Assembly: GCF_963855985.1 (NCBI RefSeq)
Contig: NC_087092.1
Span: 8,432,001 to 8,496,000 of the forward strand
From: Ostrinia nubilalis
Lineage: Eukaryota; Arthropoda; Insecta; Lepidoptera; Crambidae
Reading direction: 5' to 3'
DNA: 64,000 bases
Shown here: piece by piece, positions 37,101 through 46,234 of the stretch
Layout of the letters: each line of letters starts with the position of its first letter
How positions within the stretch are numbered: position 1 is the stretch's first letter
Program-made: the position numbers and the translations under genes
Notes under the pieces: model-generated
Database searches by the model: none
Told to the model about the DNA's origin: nothing
What the model saw: only the letters and a program-made list of their open reading frames with translations

Positions 37101-40100
37101 GTGTAACTTTGTATCAATTTGCCTTTATAAAAATCCAATTTAAATAGTACTTTATGTGATAATTACAACTTCCTGTCTTTATCACTCAATTCAGTGTTGC
37201 CAAAATGAATCTTATCGGTAAGAGTCGATTCATATCGATTGGTTTTCGACTATGACAATTAGTATTTTTTTAAACACGTATTCATTAAAATGACATTTAT
37301 AAAACCTTTTTAATATTCCAACAACACTACCAAAAATATTTAAATAACTAAATTAAACCTTATTTCACACACACCTTATTATACACCTTATTTCGAGTCA
37401 TCAAAAAATACAATCGATTTTTATATCGATTATTTTTATTCTTTCTTCTTTCTTTCTTTCTTTTCAGCCAAATGACGTCCACTGCTGGACAAAGGCCTCC
37501 CCCAAGGTTTTCCACAATGAACGGTCCTGCGCTGCCCGCATCCAGGCTCTTCCCGCGACCTTTACCAGATCGTCGGTCCACCTAGTAGGAGGCCTGCCCA
37601 CGCTACGTCTTCCAGCCCGTGGTCGCCACTCGAGAACTTTCCTGCCCCAATGGGCTTCCCGCCCTGGAAGATGTCTTCAAGCTTCTGGACTGGAACGGAT
37701 TTGGCATAAATATCAACGGCGAGTACATCACCCACCTTCGATTCGCGGACGATATCGTAGTCATGGCTGAGACCTTGGAGGATCTAGGCACAATGCTCGA
37801 TGGCCTCAGTAGAGCCTCTCAACAAGTGGGCCTCAGAATGAACATGGACAAGACAAAAATCATGTCTAATGTCCGTGTTGCACCCACTCCTCTGAAGGTT
37901 GGAGACTCTACACTCGAAGTTGTTGACAATTATGTATACCTGGGACAAACAGTCCAGTTAGGTAGGTCCAACTTCGAGAAAGAGGTCAATCGTCGAATCC
38001 AACTCGGATGGGCAGCGTTCGGGAAGCTTCGCCATATACTCACGTCCGAAATACCGCAGTGTCTTAAGTCGAAAGTATTTGACCAATGCGTGTTGCCAGT
38101 GATGGTATACAGATCTGAGACGTGGTCGCTTACTATGGGCCTCATAAGAAGGCTCAAGGTCACCCAAAGGGCGATGGAGCGGGCTATGCTCGGAGTTTCC
38201 CTGCGTGATCGAATCAGAAATGAGGAGATCCGCAGGAGAACCAAAGTAACCGACATAGCTCGCAGAATTGCTAAAATCAAGTGGCAGTGGGCGGGGCACA
38301 TAGCTCGTATTTTTATTCATCACCACATTATTAGCATGGCAACACTGAAAATATTGTCACAGCTGTTATATCTGTCATTTGCTTTGTTTTGTATTTTTCA
38401 TCGTGAGTGTTGTTTAGTTCTCAAAACCAAGTCTTTGCCAAAATAAAAGCAGAAGAGTGTTGTATAAGTTTCCCTTTTGACGACTTTATTTTTTTGACCA
38501 TGGTCCTCGATGCTTCCCTTCCCGAGGACCCTGGCATACTCTCGAACTACGAATCTCACTCAACCAATGAATGACCAATGGCTCACTTTCGGACATCGAT
38601 TCGAACCTTGCCTAAACGCCGACCACGGCTTACGTATGGACTCCGACCCGAGCCCCAATGTTAACCCCAGGCCGATTTTGGATAATGCAACCAGCAATTC
38701 CTCAATCTCATGAGGAACCTATGATATTGTATCAATTGTATAGCTGACATGATACAGAGGAGGCGAAATAGCCTAGAGCTTATTAAGTTCAGTTGGTTAT
38801 AATGTCAGTGGTGATGGATGACTCCTCAGCTGGTAAGTTATTGAATGAGCGTGTGGACTTGTTGAATACCTTTTACAATGTATTTGATCAACTACCTTTA
38901 CCGTAGGTTACCATAATCCTAATAAAACTTTTTTTTAGATTGATAACAGCAGTGTATGTTGTCACTCATGTTGGACCGTGTCCACGGTGTGGCTCTGCAC
39001 CAATCAAGGACAAATAATATTTCAAATGAAGAAGCAACCACTAGCACCGGTCACAGTTAACGTGGATTATCTTTGTTTCAAATACGTTCCATAGACTGCA
39101 TATTAACACGGAAAGAGAATCACATATTCGAAAATAATGTAATAATGGAACAGATTTCACCTCGTCAAGTAAGTTTTTTTATAATTATTTTCATTATATT
39201 TTATTAGAGACATTGGCTTGATATATTTGAACAAAGTGTATATTTTTTTCTATACAAATACTTCTAACTGATAGATAAAAATTGACATCACATCTCAATA
39301 TCTTAAAGAATTAATTTTGAATGATACCATAATTAATTTCTTTGTTTCAGCTGCGGGGATCTGACCAAATATGTCATCCCTGATGGCAGTGAGCTGATCG
39401 AACTGCTACATATGCTGTGGAGCCCCAACAAACACATGATGGGACGAGGATTCATTTGCCCTTATATTGGCCGAATAACAGTAGGTCGCTGTGCTCATGT
39501 TATGACAATTTAGTGGTTTTTGAGCTGGGCAAGGTATCAGGAACATGTATTTCCACCTGCCTAGTTCCTAGACAATATTTTATTGACCCATGAGTCAGAT
39601 TAAAATAATAATAATAAAAAAATGGTGTTTTATTTTGCTTCTAACCTTTCTAGTCTTAAGCCAAAAAAAATTTTTTTAAGGACTTGGATACAAAATTATA
39701 TTTATATTCTGTTTCTTACTGGTATAGACTATTTAATAAACATCAAATTACATGCTGTAATGTCTGTCCACCTCAGGCCAAAGGTCCCATACTAAGTGGG
39801 CATAACCCTTTTAAGAAAAGATTTCAGAGCCTTTGCAACCTGAGTAATATGTTTGAAATATTACAACCAGAGAAACTTCTGTTTTCTTCAAACGAATAGA
39901 TATTAAACGCTTCCGGAAAACTGGCGGCTAAATATAGACATTCAATAAATCTTTATGACTAAATTATTTAAGGCTCAAAAAACATGCCTGAATTCTGATA
40001 TTCAAAAAATTCATTCCATTATGGAGCTCATTGAATTATTACTGATAAAATTCAATAGTCTTGCAACCAGTTTTCCGGAGGTAATAACAGCAGGCTTTTT

Positions 40101-41347
40101 ATTTTTGACTCTTCCAGTTACAACTGCAACTGCTGAAAGAAGTTTCTCGAAACTGATAAAAAAATATTTAAGAACTTCTATGGGATAGGAACGCCTGTCA
40201 GACCTGTCACTATTGTCCATAGAGGCAGAAACTTTAGAAAAACTAGTCATCATCAGCTATGAATGATTTAATTAATCAGTTTGCCGAAAAAAGGCAAGGA
40301 GAGTTATTATTTAATTTAACTGTTTTTAAAAAAAAAATGTGACAGATAGATAATTATGATGAATAAGTAAACATTTCTTTTAATTTTATGCTAACATTTT
40401 TTTCTTTTTTGAGAAATTTTAACCCTTCGTAAGGGGGGCCCTTTAAACAAATTTTTATACGGGGCCCCGCCAAGGTACGCTACGCTTCTGGGCGACAATT
40501 ATCTCTTCCGGTATAACTCTCATATTTTGTATACACGCAAAACTGTAAATAGTTTAGTAGACTAAAATTTAATATTATGTAAAAATGTAATCATCATTTT
40601 TAACTCAATTTAAGTGTTCAATTAGGTAGAACCACAAAACAGTGATAGAACGACCTATTCGTTCAATAGTCATCACGTTACCTACACAATACAATGTAAA
40701 AATGGAATTTTAACTGTCATTATCATTAGTTAGGTATGATTTTTGTTAGGACTTGGTTTGGTAATAGGAAGTATAAATAAGTGTTATGCTAGGTGCAGAC
40801 CACCGACTTTTAGTTGGCTGATAGTTGAGTCGGGCTGTTAATCAGTATGGAGACGTATGACAGTGCGCACATTACACCGATTTGGTATCGGCTGATTCTT
40901 CATACAAATTAAAATCGGATCCAACTATCTGCCGACTAAAAGTCTGTAGTCTGCAGGGAGTAAAGCCTATTAGTAATAGGCTATTACATATACCTATACA
41001 ACATAAAATGAATAAATTAGTTAGGTACCTCTAGTCAGCTCCTTATTGTATATAGGGTCGATAGAGCGCTGGTTGTCCGGGTTGAAGATATACTCCTCGC
41101 TGCAGCCTGCGGTGCCGCCCTCCATCGCGGGGTTGAAGCACCGGGGTCCATTGAACTCGGGGGCGAAGCACCACGCACAGCTGGGGGTGCGAATGCAGTT
41201 GCTGCAGCTCGTCTTGCTGGAGCAGGGGTTCTGTGCGAGCAGGTGCTCCGCCCTTTGACACCAGCAGAGCCCCACCAGACACGCCCAGATGAGCAATCGC
41301 ATTATCGGTCGTTGCATTTTGAAGATTCGATTTTCAGATCTTAGTTT
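19086..41347 (-). CDS. mys: Integrin beta-PS (myospheroid), complete, 16 coding exons
   Basis: The beta subunit of the insect position-specific integrins pairs with an alpha subunit at the plasma membrane and links extracellular matrix to actin. Joining 16 exons gives 831 residues with every phase consistent. In order: signal peptide (about 1-21), PSI domain (CSNC...CAWC), beta-I domain with MIDAS D173-x-S175-x-S177, the CEGC specificity-loop region (230-233), [10 protein letters not shown] (about 262-271), EGF repeats (about 480-670), one membrane span (about 760-784), and a tail with [17 protein letters not shown] (813-816) and NPTY (825-828), binding sites expected for talin and kindlin. 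The tail is almost identical to what I recall of Drosophila betaPS. Start choice: the ATG at 41317 gives a good signal peptide; an upstream in-frame ATG lies before the acceptor and is intronic. The introns are full of transposons. Confidence 0.96.
19650..19802 (-). CDS. mys: mys coding exon 15 (membrane span and proximal tail)
   Basis: 51 codons between CCCTTAG and GTAAGT. About 24 hydrophobic residues ([20 protein letters not shown]...) are followed by the conserved [20 protein letters not shown]. Confidence 0.96.
19803..21032. other. mys intron 14, nothing recognised
   Basis: About 1.2 kb of AT-rich intron. A short local duplication (TTTACATGATAAAATAAAT) recurs at about 20070 and 20118. 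No transposon ends were identified. Confidence 0.5.
21033..21166 (-). CDS. mys: mys coding exon 14 (beta-tail domain)
   Basis: 134 nt between GTTGCAG and GTATGT. It encodes [20 protein letters not shown] and then [11 protein letters not shown], the membrane-proximal ectodomain. Confidence 0.94.
21610..21995. mobile_element. 386-bp inverted-repeat element beside the exon 13 donor
   Basis: The two halves are extended inverted repeats of about 85 bp. The ends are TACCCGGC at 21610 and GCCGGGTA ending at 21995, with shared GATGTGCAATATTTA-type and GATAACGCTCTACGA-type blocks. Superfamily not determined. In the gene's direction it begins 13 bp after the exon 13 donor. Confidence 0.8.
22010..22154 (-). 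CDS. mys: mys coding exon 13 (beta-tail domain start)
   Basis: 145 nt between CCTACAG and GTACGT. It encodes [19 protein letters not shown] and later [17 protein letters not shown]. The exon is hemmed in by two MITEs, one 13 bp past its donor and one 17 bp before its acceptor. Confidence 0.95.
22175..22349. mobile_element. Harbinger-like MITE, copy A
   Basis: The inverted ends are GAGTAGGCGCACACCG and the complement form CGGTGTGTGCCTACTC, flanked by TAA on both sides (22172-22174, 22350-22352), as expected for PIF/Harbinger. It lies immediately upstream of the mys exon 13 acceptor. Confidence 0.85.
22683..22950. mobile_element. 268-bp palindromic MITE with TA target site
   Basis: Near-perfect inverted arms of roughly 90-100 bp start ACAGGGTGTTAGGTAAATGG. 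The ends CAGGGTG...CACCCTG are bordered by TA, as in Tc1/mariner-type insertions. The whole unit would fold into one hairpin. Confidence 0.85.
23260..23412. mobile_element. 153-bp Harbinger-like MITE (TCAACCCGGAAAG ends)
   Basis: TCAACCCGGAAAG at the left is matched by CTTTCCGGGTTGA at the right. TAA flanks both sides (23257-23259, 23413-23415). It has no coding capacity. Confidence 0.8.
23674..23780 (-). CDS. mys: mys coding exon 12 (last EGF repeat)
   Basis: 107 nt between TTCATTAG and GTAAGA. It encodes [18 protein letters not shown] and then [10 protein letters not shown]. Confidence 0.94.
24230..24262. repeat. Harbinger-like MITE end fragment, copy D
   Basis: Only the right terminus of the 22175-22349 family remains (AAAAATCAACGGTGTGCGCC then TACTC), followed by TTA. 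Confidence 0.6.
24516..24690 (-). CDS. mys: mys coding exon 11 (EGF repeats)
   Basis: 175 nt between TTATCAG and GTATGG. It encodes [19 protein letters not shown], then CVCGKCSC and [13 protein letters not shown]. Strongly GC-rich relative to the surrounding introns. Confidence 0.95.
25136..25301. repeat. 91-bp exon-donor array, distal two copies
   Basis: About 1.8 copies of the same unit as 26902-27950, cut off from the main array by the inserted element 25302-26901. The outermost copy has diverged (GGATTCCTCC for GGAGTCCTCC, CCGGGG for CCAGGG). Confidence 0.9.
25485..26167 (+). mobile_element. THAP-bearing non-autonomous element, copy 1
   Basis: The inverted ends are CACAGTAGATA and TATCTACTGTG. 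The flanks TACACAC and TACACTA share five of seven bases. Inside, an ATG at about 25671 opens MPRVY, hits a stop (TGA), then [20 protein letters not shown], the start of a THAP-type zinc finger. It shares most of its length with 50991-52846. THAP N-termini and 7-8 bp duplications suggest a P-type origin; that is inference. Confidence 0.7.
26333..26505. mobile_element. Harbinger-like MITE, copy B (nested)
   Basis: Same family as 22175-22349 with nearly the same length. The flanks are TAA on the left and TAG on the right. It lies inside the hAT-like element 25302-26901. Confidence 0.85.
26902..27950. repeat. 91-bp tandem array spanning a splice donor (mys exon 10/intron 10)
   Basis: About 11.5 near-identical 91-bp copies. 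On the minus strand each unit is 27 bp of exon 10 (GCGCACGGCGGCGTGTCCCT, then GGAGCAG), 23 bp of the exon end (ACAAGATGGAGGACTCCTCC, then AAG), the donor GTACTC and 41 bp of intron. The exon segment that lies between the two pieces in the true exon (about 104 bp) is absent from the unit. Copies differ by a few substitutions only, indicating recent amplification or homogenisation. 91 is not a multiple of 3. Confidence 0.97.
27930..28166 (-). CDS. mys: mys coding exon 10 (EGF repeats), source of the 91-bp array
   Basis: 79 codons between TTCGCAG and GTACTC. The cysteine-rich stretch runs from [15 protein letters not shown] to [16 protein letters not shown]. The tandem array that starts at its donor contains two non-adjacent parts of this exon (HGGVSLEQ and KMEDSSK coding DNA) fused together. 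Confidence 0.95.
28780..28947 (-). CDS. mys: mys coding exon 9 (hybrid end and EGF-1 start)
   Basis: 56 codons between TTTTTAG and GTGAGT. It has [17 protein letters not shown] and the cysteine run [12 protein letters not shown] that opens the EGF region. Confidence 0.95.
29075..29134 (+). repeat. RTE LINE 3'-end fragment with (ACG)n tail
   Basis: GGGGGAGGCCTTTGTCCAGC then AGTGGACGTCATTTGGCTGA, followed by an ACGACGACG tail. Its tail directly abuts the fold-back element at 29137. Confidence 0.85.
29137..30241. mobile_element. 1.1-kb fold-back element, Tc1/mariner-like ends
   Basis: The two halves are inverted copies of about 450 bp around a central unique stretch of roughly 150 bp. The ends are CAGTGTGAGTCACGTTAAAG and its inverse, flanked by TA (29135-29136, 30242-30243). 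The frame at 29458-29700 lies partly in an arm and looks accidental. Confidence 0.9.
30407..30526 (-). CDS. mys: mys coding exon 8 (hybrid domain, second part)
   Basis: 40 codons, [10 protein letters not shown] through QTNKCDGLK, between GTTGCAG and GTACCA. The donor is weaker than the consensus. Confidence 0.94.
31000..31205 (+). mobile_element. LEP1-like (possible Helitron) fragment
   Basis: The sequence has the layout of a very common lepidopteran repeat: CTGACTGACTGAC, then GGACGGATCGGGCTGAAATT, then a ...CACGCGTACGTAGTCGCGGG end finishing in CTAGT. From memory this resembles the LEP1 Helitron-like family; no boundary duplication is expected for that class. A partial relative may occur at 43780-43850. 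Confidence 0.5.
31536..31688 (-). CDS. mys: mys coding exon 7
   Basis: 51 codons between ATTCAG and GTAAGT, with [20 protein letters not shown] and [10 protein letters not shown]. It forms the C-terminal part of the beta-I domain. Confidence 0.95.
31770..31877 (-). CDS. mys: mys coding exon 6
   Basis: 36 codons, [17 protein letters not shown] through [11 protein letters not shown], between GTTACAG and GTAAGA. It forms the middle of the beta-I domain. Confidence 0.95.
32521..32691 (-). CDS. mys: mys coding exon 5 (ligand-binding metal-site segment)
   Basis: 57 codons between TATTCCAG and GTAATA. It encodes [16 protein letters not shown] and the strand [17 protein letters not shown], both hallmarks of the beta-I domain. 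Confidence 0.96.
32735..32848 (+). repeat. RTE LINE 3'-end fragment with ATG-rich tail
   Basis: GGTGCTGGATGCAGGCCGCT through AGCAGTGGACGTCCTATGGC then TGAA and ATGATGGATGATGAT. It is the same family as the LINE at 4728-6350, in plus orientation inside mys intron 4. Confidence 0.85.
32850..34350. other. mys intron 4, largely unannotated
   Basis: AT-rich DNA with no recognised coding or RNA feature apart from the flanking LINE tail. A short CAGGGTT...AACCCTG pair near 33196-33227 is too short to call an element. Confidence 0.4.
34359..34443 (-). CDS. mys: mys coding exon 4 (specificity-loop region)
   Basis: 85 nt between GTTTTAG and GTAAGT. It encodes [20 protein letters not shown] followed by STDTDSFD. 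The frame joins exon 3 (AA+C = Asn) exactly. It was too short for a standalone open frame and was found by reading across the gap. Confidence 0.93.
34742..34970 (-). CDS. mys: mys coding exon 3 (MIDAS)
   Basis: 229 nt between TTTCATAG and GTAAGT. It encodes [18 protein letters not shown] with the MIDAS residues, then [14 protein letters not shown]. Confidence 0.96.
34971..35960. other. mys intron 2, lower part, nothing recognised
   Basis: AT-rich intron without recognised elements. The open frames 35012-35290 and 35139-35369 overlap on opposite strands and have no recognisable domains. Confidence 0.4.
35968..36135. mobile_element. 168-bp MITE with TA target site
   Basis: ACAGGGTACGGTTGTAACAA at the left is perfectly inverted at the right (TTGTTACAACCGTACCCTGT). 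TA lies on both sides (35966-35967, 36136-36137). Confidence 0.8.
36204..36352. repeat. Inverted-repeat element near the exon 2 donor
   Basis: The outer arms GGTCTGTGAGCACGTA and, inverted, GGTCTGCGAGCACGTA enclose a hairpin with inner arms CGTAATTATATTGCTGTCGC and a one-mismatch complement at about 36274-36293. It begins 24 bp past the mys exon 2 donor in the gene's direction. Confidence 0.65.
36377..36532 (-). CDS. mys: mys coding exon 2 (hybrid-domain start)
   Basis: 156 nt, flanked by TTTGTAG and GTGAGT. It encodes a glycine-rich [14 protein letters not shown] stretch and then [14 protein letters not shown], which is conserved in beta integrins. The Gly/Ala-rich insert between the PSI and hybrid regions is unusual. 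Confidence 0.93.
36592..36664 (-). tRNA. tRNA-like gene, anticodon reads GGC (Ala), possibly a pseudogene
   Basis: A 73-nt cloverleaf can be drawn. The acceptor stem GTCTAAG/CTTAGGC pairs fully with one G-T wobble. It has D stem GCTC/GAGC, a TAGCTCAGTTGG A box, GGTTCAATTCC as B box, and T stem GTGGG/CCCGC. A run of six T lies just downstream on the minus strand as a terminator. The anticodon loop CTGGCAA gives GGC, which eukaryotes normally do not use for Ala, and the base of the anticodon stem has a G-A mismatch. It may be a tRNA-derived SINE head or a tRNA pseudogene. It lies about 60 bp upstream of mys exon 2. Confidence 0.6.
37442..38307. mobile_element. RTE LINE insertion with 5' inversion (twin priming)
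   Basis: The 3' part lies on the minus strand (37442-37648): [20 protein letters not shown] through VQQWTSFG, stop, then a GAAAG tail. The adjoining 5' part is inverted onto the plus strand (about 37655-38307), coding [20 protein letters not shown] and ending [11 protein letters not shown], close to where the minus part resumes in the normal element. A perfect 11-bp duplication, TATTTTTATTC, flanks the whole (37431-37441 and 38308-38318). It inserted into the hAT at 36871-40490. Confidence 0.93.
38319..39700. other. Interior of the hAT element, unrecognised
   Basis: This holds a stretch at 39352-39480 that reads [20 protein letters not shown] in one frame and an isolated frame at 38510-38713. 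Neither is recognised as transposase. Possibly captured host or other-element sequence. Confidence 0.35.
39955..40290 (+). pseudogene. hAT transposase C-terminal domain remnant
   Basis: The frame has [20 protein letters not shown] and KYLRTSMG, then an in-frame stop at about 40186, then [20 protein letters not shown]. The [25 protein letters not shown] pattern is the hAT dimerisation domain. Upstream fragments around 39770-39900 appear to be the preceding part in another frame. Non-functional. Confidence 0.85.
40788..40960. mobile_element. Harbinger-like MITE, diverged copy C
   Basis: It shares GTTGGCTGATAGTTGAGTCG, a CAGTATGG...GTATG segment and GATTCTTCATACAAATTAAA with copies A and B. Its ends have drifted (AGGTGCAGACCACCGAC). 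Confidence 0.65.
41029..41317 (-). CDS. mys: mys coding exon 1 (signal peptide and PSI)
   Basis: It starts at [20 protein letters not shown] and ends before GT at 41028. An acceptor (TTGTTACAG at about 41356-41348) precedes the ATG by 30 nt, so at least one non-coding 5' exon lies upstream at higher coordinates. Phase 1 at its end. Confidence 0.95.
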
Positions 41348-43429
41348 CTGTAACAATTTAAAAACATGATTACTACACACTTTACTTCTGCACACTCCGA
41401 GCTGTTGAGGTAGGTCAGATATACCTACATCGTGTTTACTAATTGTAAAATGCTGTATAGTATTTAGCTGGAATCACATCGGCATTTAATCAATCAATAA
41501 AAAATATGTTTTTAATATTTGTGTTAGTTAAAATTGATCATGTAAGTTACAATAATATGAGCAAAATTTTACACGTTTATGTGAAATAGTTTTTGAGTTA
41601 TGAGGGGGTCAAAAGTGGCTCCAATTACACACAGTGCTGCTCGCCAGTTCTGTTACTTGAACTTGGCTTGACACGCTACATACCTACACATACGATTTAC
41701 ACAGAGATTTACTAATTGCTGAGGAAAGCAAAATGATTACTCAAAATGAATTAGTTGTTTCGTATTTTATCTGGCCTAACTGCCAAAAAAGTAATATGTA
41801 CAAAAAGATAATTATTTACACAGGAAAAAATACTATTACTAGTATAGTATTGCAATGAATATTAAACAGCATTTTATCCTGTTTGTATTTTAAAACAAAT
41901 AACGAAATGGGTTCATCGCTGGGTATATTTATAACTGAAAACATGAAAGACGTCTACTAATTAGTCATATTTTAAACTGTTTTATTGCAAAATTAAAACG
42001 ATATTTACATAAAAACCATGTAGATACGAAACGATAAGCCATACACTGTACAGTATATTGCTGTTTCTAGACTTAACATATAATAACATACGTAAAAAGT
42101 AAATTGTCGTTATCATTTACTGCAACTCTGAATGAATACCTACCTACTCGTAATAGAGAAAAGGACAGTAATGAAAACAGCTTATAACTTATCAACAGGT
42201 GCAAGATTACTACTAGTTTAACAACTTTTGCAAGAGACAAGACTGGTCCCTGTCAACTAACACCCAACCACATGGGCTACGGGCTACCACGCACCTGTGG
42301 GCGGCGAGCGAGAAAGGGCGCCGCCCACGCAACGAATCGAGGCCACGGCGGGCTGTGGGATGACCGAAGAAAATAAAAGCGTGTGTTGACAAAATGTACA
42401 AACGGCTTTAAACGTGTTGCCATGTGGTGCAGCAAATACAAAACGAACGAACGAAGTAAGGCCATGTACGTAACATGAAAATGCTAAAGAAGCGAAGAAA
42501 CCAATAGAGAATTTTGTGTATGAGTTTTATAAAAACGACAATTTATCGACATTGTTAATTAATGTTATACGTTTTAGTTACATTTATCATTGATATTACA
42601 CACAATTTACCCTCATGTTTCTCGCTTCAAAATCAACATTGAAACAAATAAAGGACAGTCAACGTCAAAAGTGTTTTCAATAGGTAATGATCAATCATGA
42701 GTACTATTTTAACAAAAAAAAAGTTTGGTAATCATTAGCTAATGAACAGTTGATGAGATTTTTGATGTAAGTATTTGTGTTTACCAACCATCTGAATTGA
42801 TCACTCAAAGGAATAGTTCGCGCGCGAGTTTTTAATATACATGACTTTTATGAGCATTTTGCTTCTGACGTTCTGCTTTTGAATAAGTATGATATTATCA
42901 TATTATTTTCTATTTTCTAAACTATTTCTCTTCTTCTCCCTTACAACTAATAGCTACAAATTATTTGTTTTGTTTGTTATGTTATCTTCAAAAATAAAAG
43001 CTCCAACTTACCTAGCCAAGGAGAACTTGTAAACGTTTAACTTTTATGTAAATACAGACACTATACACAACGTGACTCTAGCACTAGACGATTTATTTGA
43101 AAGAAATAAATTCCACAGCACTGTTATCACAATCCAATGTCATATTAGTTGAGTCACATTACTCACATTTCTAGTAACAACAATTTCTTGGATGAAATCA
43201 CTATACTCATGTCATGTTTTCCTTTTAATTAAACACTATCAGTCACTAAAACCCAATCAATATTTCCAAAAATCAAGGCAAAAATTATAAACTGTTTCGG
43301 TGTGTCCCTTTTAACTTTTTAATCACTTTTACTTAAACTTTTCACTGACCTACTACCCTTTAGCGACAAAAGAAGTCGTTTCTCTTTCGTTTTAACGAGT
43401 TTTTTTTTTATTGCAAACAGTGTTACGTT

Positions 43430-43560
43430 ATTATCGAGACGCAGAGTGCAGAGCGACGCGACCTGCGCCCGCGCCGGATACACGCGTGACTAATGGAACA
43501 GAAAATAACTCGTCAGCGATACAGCGGGCGTGCAGCGCAGCGCCGTCACCGTTCCTTCTT
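43430..43560 (-). promoter_or_regulatory. CpG-rich block, candidate mys promoter or 5' exon
   Basis: A compact CpG-rich patch (ACGCAGAGTGCAGAGCGACG... and CTGCGCCCGCGCCGG) stands in AT-rich DNA about 2.1 kb upstream of the first mys coding exon, whose acceptor implies an upstream exon. Placement is inference only. Confidence 0.3.
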
Positions 43561-44999
43561 GGAATCAATCAATGAGAACGCAAAAATACGAGTCATAAAG
43601 TTCACCGTGAAGCAGCAGGGGCTAGGGACATCTGTGACGGACAAGAAGACCACAAAATTTAACTAAAATCGTCAGTCTATTTAGTAGAAGTGACATTCAA
43701 ATTAATGCTTTCCTAAATCAAGTACAATAACACGATGATGATAACATCCATCCATATTATTACATATTATAATTCAAGTAGCTCTGTCTGTCTGTTACTT
43801 TATCTCGCTTAACCTACTGAACCGATTTAGATAAATTTAGACTACAGGTAAGTACCTATAATGATTTCGTGATTAAACTTTAGTGTTCTAGTTACCAAAC
43901 CCTTTTTATTCAAGGAAACGTTATAACGTAAAAAGTTATAAGGCTGAAACAATGACACACTGCTTCTATTTGACATTGACCTACATAGTTGTAGCGAAGC
44001 TGTCTGTCTGTACCAGGATAAATCGAAATGGAACATAAGTGCTTCAGAAGACAGGCCTGTATAAAATCGTTTGTTGCGCAGAATAAAATCTATCTTTGCA
44101 CAGCCTTAATAGACTCTAGAAAGCCAAAAGCTGAAGATTTAAAGATATTAATAAAGATTTTCTGGAAATCCCTTTCTTGAGGTCAAACTTGAGGAATTAA
44201 CCAAGTAAGGTCTTAAATTTTGCAATCGAATATAATGAAACTTTGATTAAACTTTGCAAGAATTGTTTCCAAAAGTTTTGGAGTGGTAAAACGAGCGCCA
44301 ACATCAGGTTTGTAGGTCGTACACATTGCGTCATTAGCATACAAGTAATAGTATGAATCAAGCGCTCACGTCAGCATACCTGAGGTGGTACAGCGCGGCG
44401 ATGACCATAGCATTATGTAAATTACTCAGTTACTATTCATATCTATGCCATAATGCTTTATCGTAAACCATTTTTGATCGGCCTGGTAGCTAGCCCTTTT
44501 TCCCAATATTTGGGGTCTGCTTTCCTTGATCTGAGGCGCCAGGACAGTCTGTCCTGGGTTGTACTTCTACTAGAGTGACTTGTACACTGTAGAGCTACAG
44601 TCTACAGCCTACTATTGTGTAATAGTGGGCATTTGAGCAATATCAGTATACCTACCATTTATTGCTTCAAACCGATCCTAATGTTCCTCCGGCTACGTAA
44701 TATTAGGTAGTCGGAATAATATGCATGGTAAGCGATAGTAGCGTAATGCAAGAGATGAGACGAGAATACATTTACTTGTAAATGGAACACCATAACATTT
44801 TAACAGTACGGTTAAGTATTCCAAGAAAACGAGCCGCCTACTACCCTTTCAGGCATGCAATCTACATAATGGATAACCACAGTCTACGTGTATCTACCGG
44901 TAAAAACGTACAGGCAGTGCAACGATCAAAATAGCAAAAATGTCTTTACGTCTATGACGGTAGGGATCAAAGTGGTAATGACTTTTGTTTATATCTGTA

Positions 45000-45177
45000 C
45001 CTCCGTTTCCGTATAACTTCAGCCAGTTTCCATAAGGCGACTATAACGGTTGAGGGGTGCACTGGAAGGGTCAACGCCCGCCCCTACTTCACGTCGGCTT
45101 GCCCTTTATTGCATAAAGTGTATTTTCGTCACAAAAAAGTTGTCTTGTAAATAAAGTGATTTGATTTGAAAAAAAAA
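45000..45177 (+). repeat. Putative poly(A)-tailed retroposon 3' end
   Basis: A GC-richer stretch ends AAATAAAGTGATTTGATTTG followed by ten A residues, with a polyadenylation signal about 20 bp before the A run. It resembles the 3' end of a LINE or processed copy; the left boundary was not found. Confidence 0.35.
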
Positions 45178-46234
45178 ATCATCAAGTAAAGTTAACTTTA
45201 TCAATGGCCGAATGGATTAGGATGACGCGATGCCGATGGAAGCGCAATGAAAATGTTTTCAAATAATTTAAATTGCAAACGTTTTGCAACGGCGACTGGC
45301 TATACGTAAGCTTAAATTTTACGAGAGAAGAGACTACATATATTAGCGGGAATGGCCAGGGGAGATAAGTGCTAATTAAAGCCCAAAAGCTCGTCACCTA
45401 TCGCCTGATAAACCGTTATAACGCTATCAGTTATTAAATCGAAAATAAAGTTAAAACGAACGAATAAATAAACTGAGAGTATTTTAGAGATTTTTGGAGA
45501 CCATGAGTCATAAAAATATTCTAGGGCTCCACGCAAAAAGTAGAGACATTTTGGTATATTTATACAACTCTTTAGAGAAACTATCAATAAGGTTTTTACT
45601 TTTTTTACAACTAATAAAGGAGACTAGGAGAGCCTAGATATCTATGTAAAATCATAAAGGGCAGTATTTGGGGATGAGGACATTCATTGATGGCTGATAT
45701 CAAAATTGAGGTATAGAGTTATTAGTGATGAGCATTTTATTGTAAATTCATTTTAGAACCATGTATTTAAATTGATTTTCATTTTAAGCCTTTACAAATT
45801 CTAAAGTAAGAAACTAGGGTACCTAATAATAAAAAAGGTCCAATTAAAAATGCTTTTATTTAATATGACTGATAAAGATGCATGAACCATTCTAACATCA
45901 TTAAATAATAATTAATTTAAAACCTGATAGTGGCATTATTACAAAAAGTTAAATGGGCATTGAACACTTCTTTAAGTTAATATTTTAAGTATAAAAATGT
46001 CATTTTAAACACGTGTTTATCATCTGTTTAAGTTTTTTTTAATAACATCAACAGTATAATATGGGAATGCCTTATGGCATTCAGTTCGCCTAATGTTAAT
46101 ATTTTGGCATTGAAGTATAAATAAATAAATCCATAATGTTGATAGAAAAATTAGGCTTGTATTAGATTTATTACCACTAAAATATAAGAACTATGAACAG
46201 AGGTGGAATGATGATGATGATGATGATGAGTGTT

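Larger units (their letters stand above)
36871..40490 (+). mobile_element. 3.6-kb hAT transposon with decayed transposase
   Basis: The ends CAGGGGCGTAGCTACC and, inverted, CAGAAGCGTAGCGTACC are flanked by a perfect 8-bp duplication, GGCGACAA (36863-36870 and 40491-40498). The right part encodes the hAT C-terminal dimerisation domain (see 39955-40290). A 5'-inverted LINE is nested inside (37431-38318). Without the LINE it is about 2.7 kb. Confidence 0.9.

Noticed and set aside
41317..41395. Upstream in-frame ATG for integrin
   Set aside because: It precedes a good splice acceptor and is probably intronic; the ATG at 41317 gives the expected signal peptide.
46209..46228. (GAT)n run as another LINE tail
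   Set aside because: The preceding bases lack the conserved GGCTGAAA end of the RTE family.
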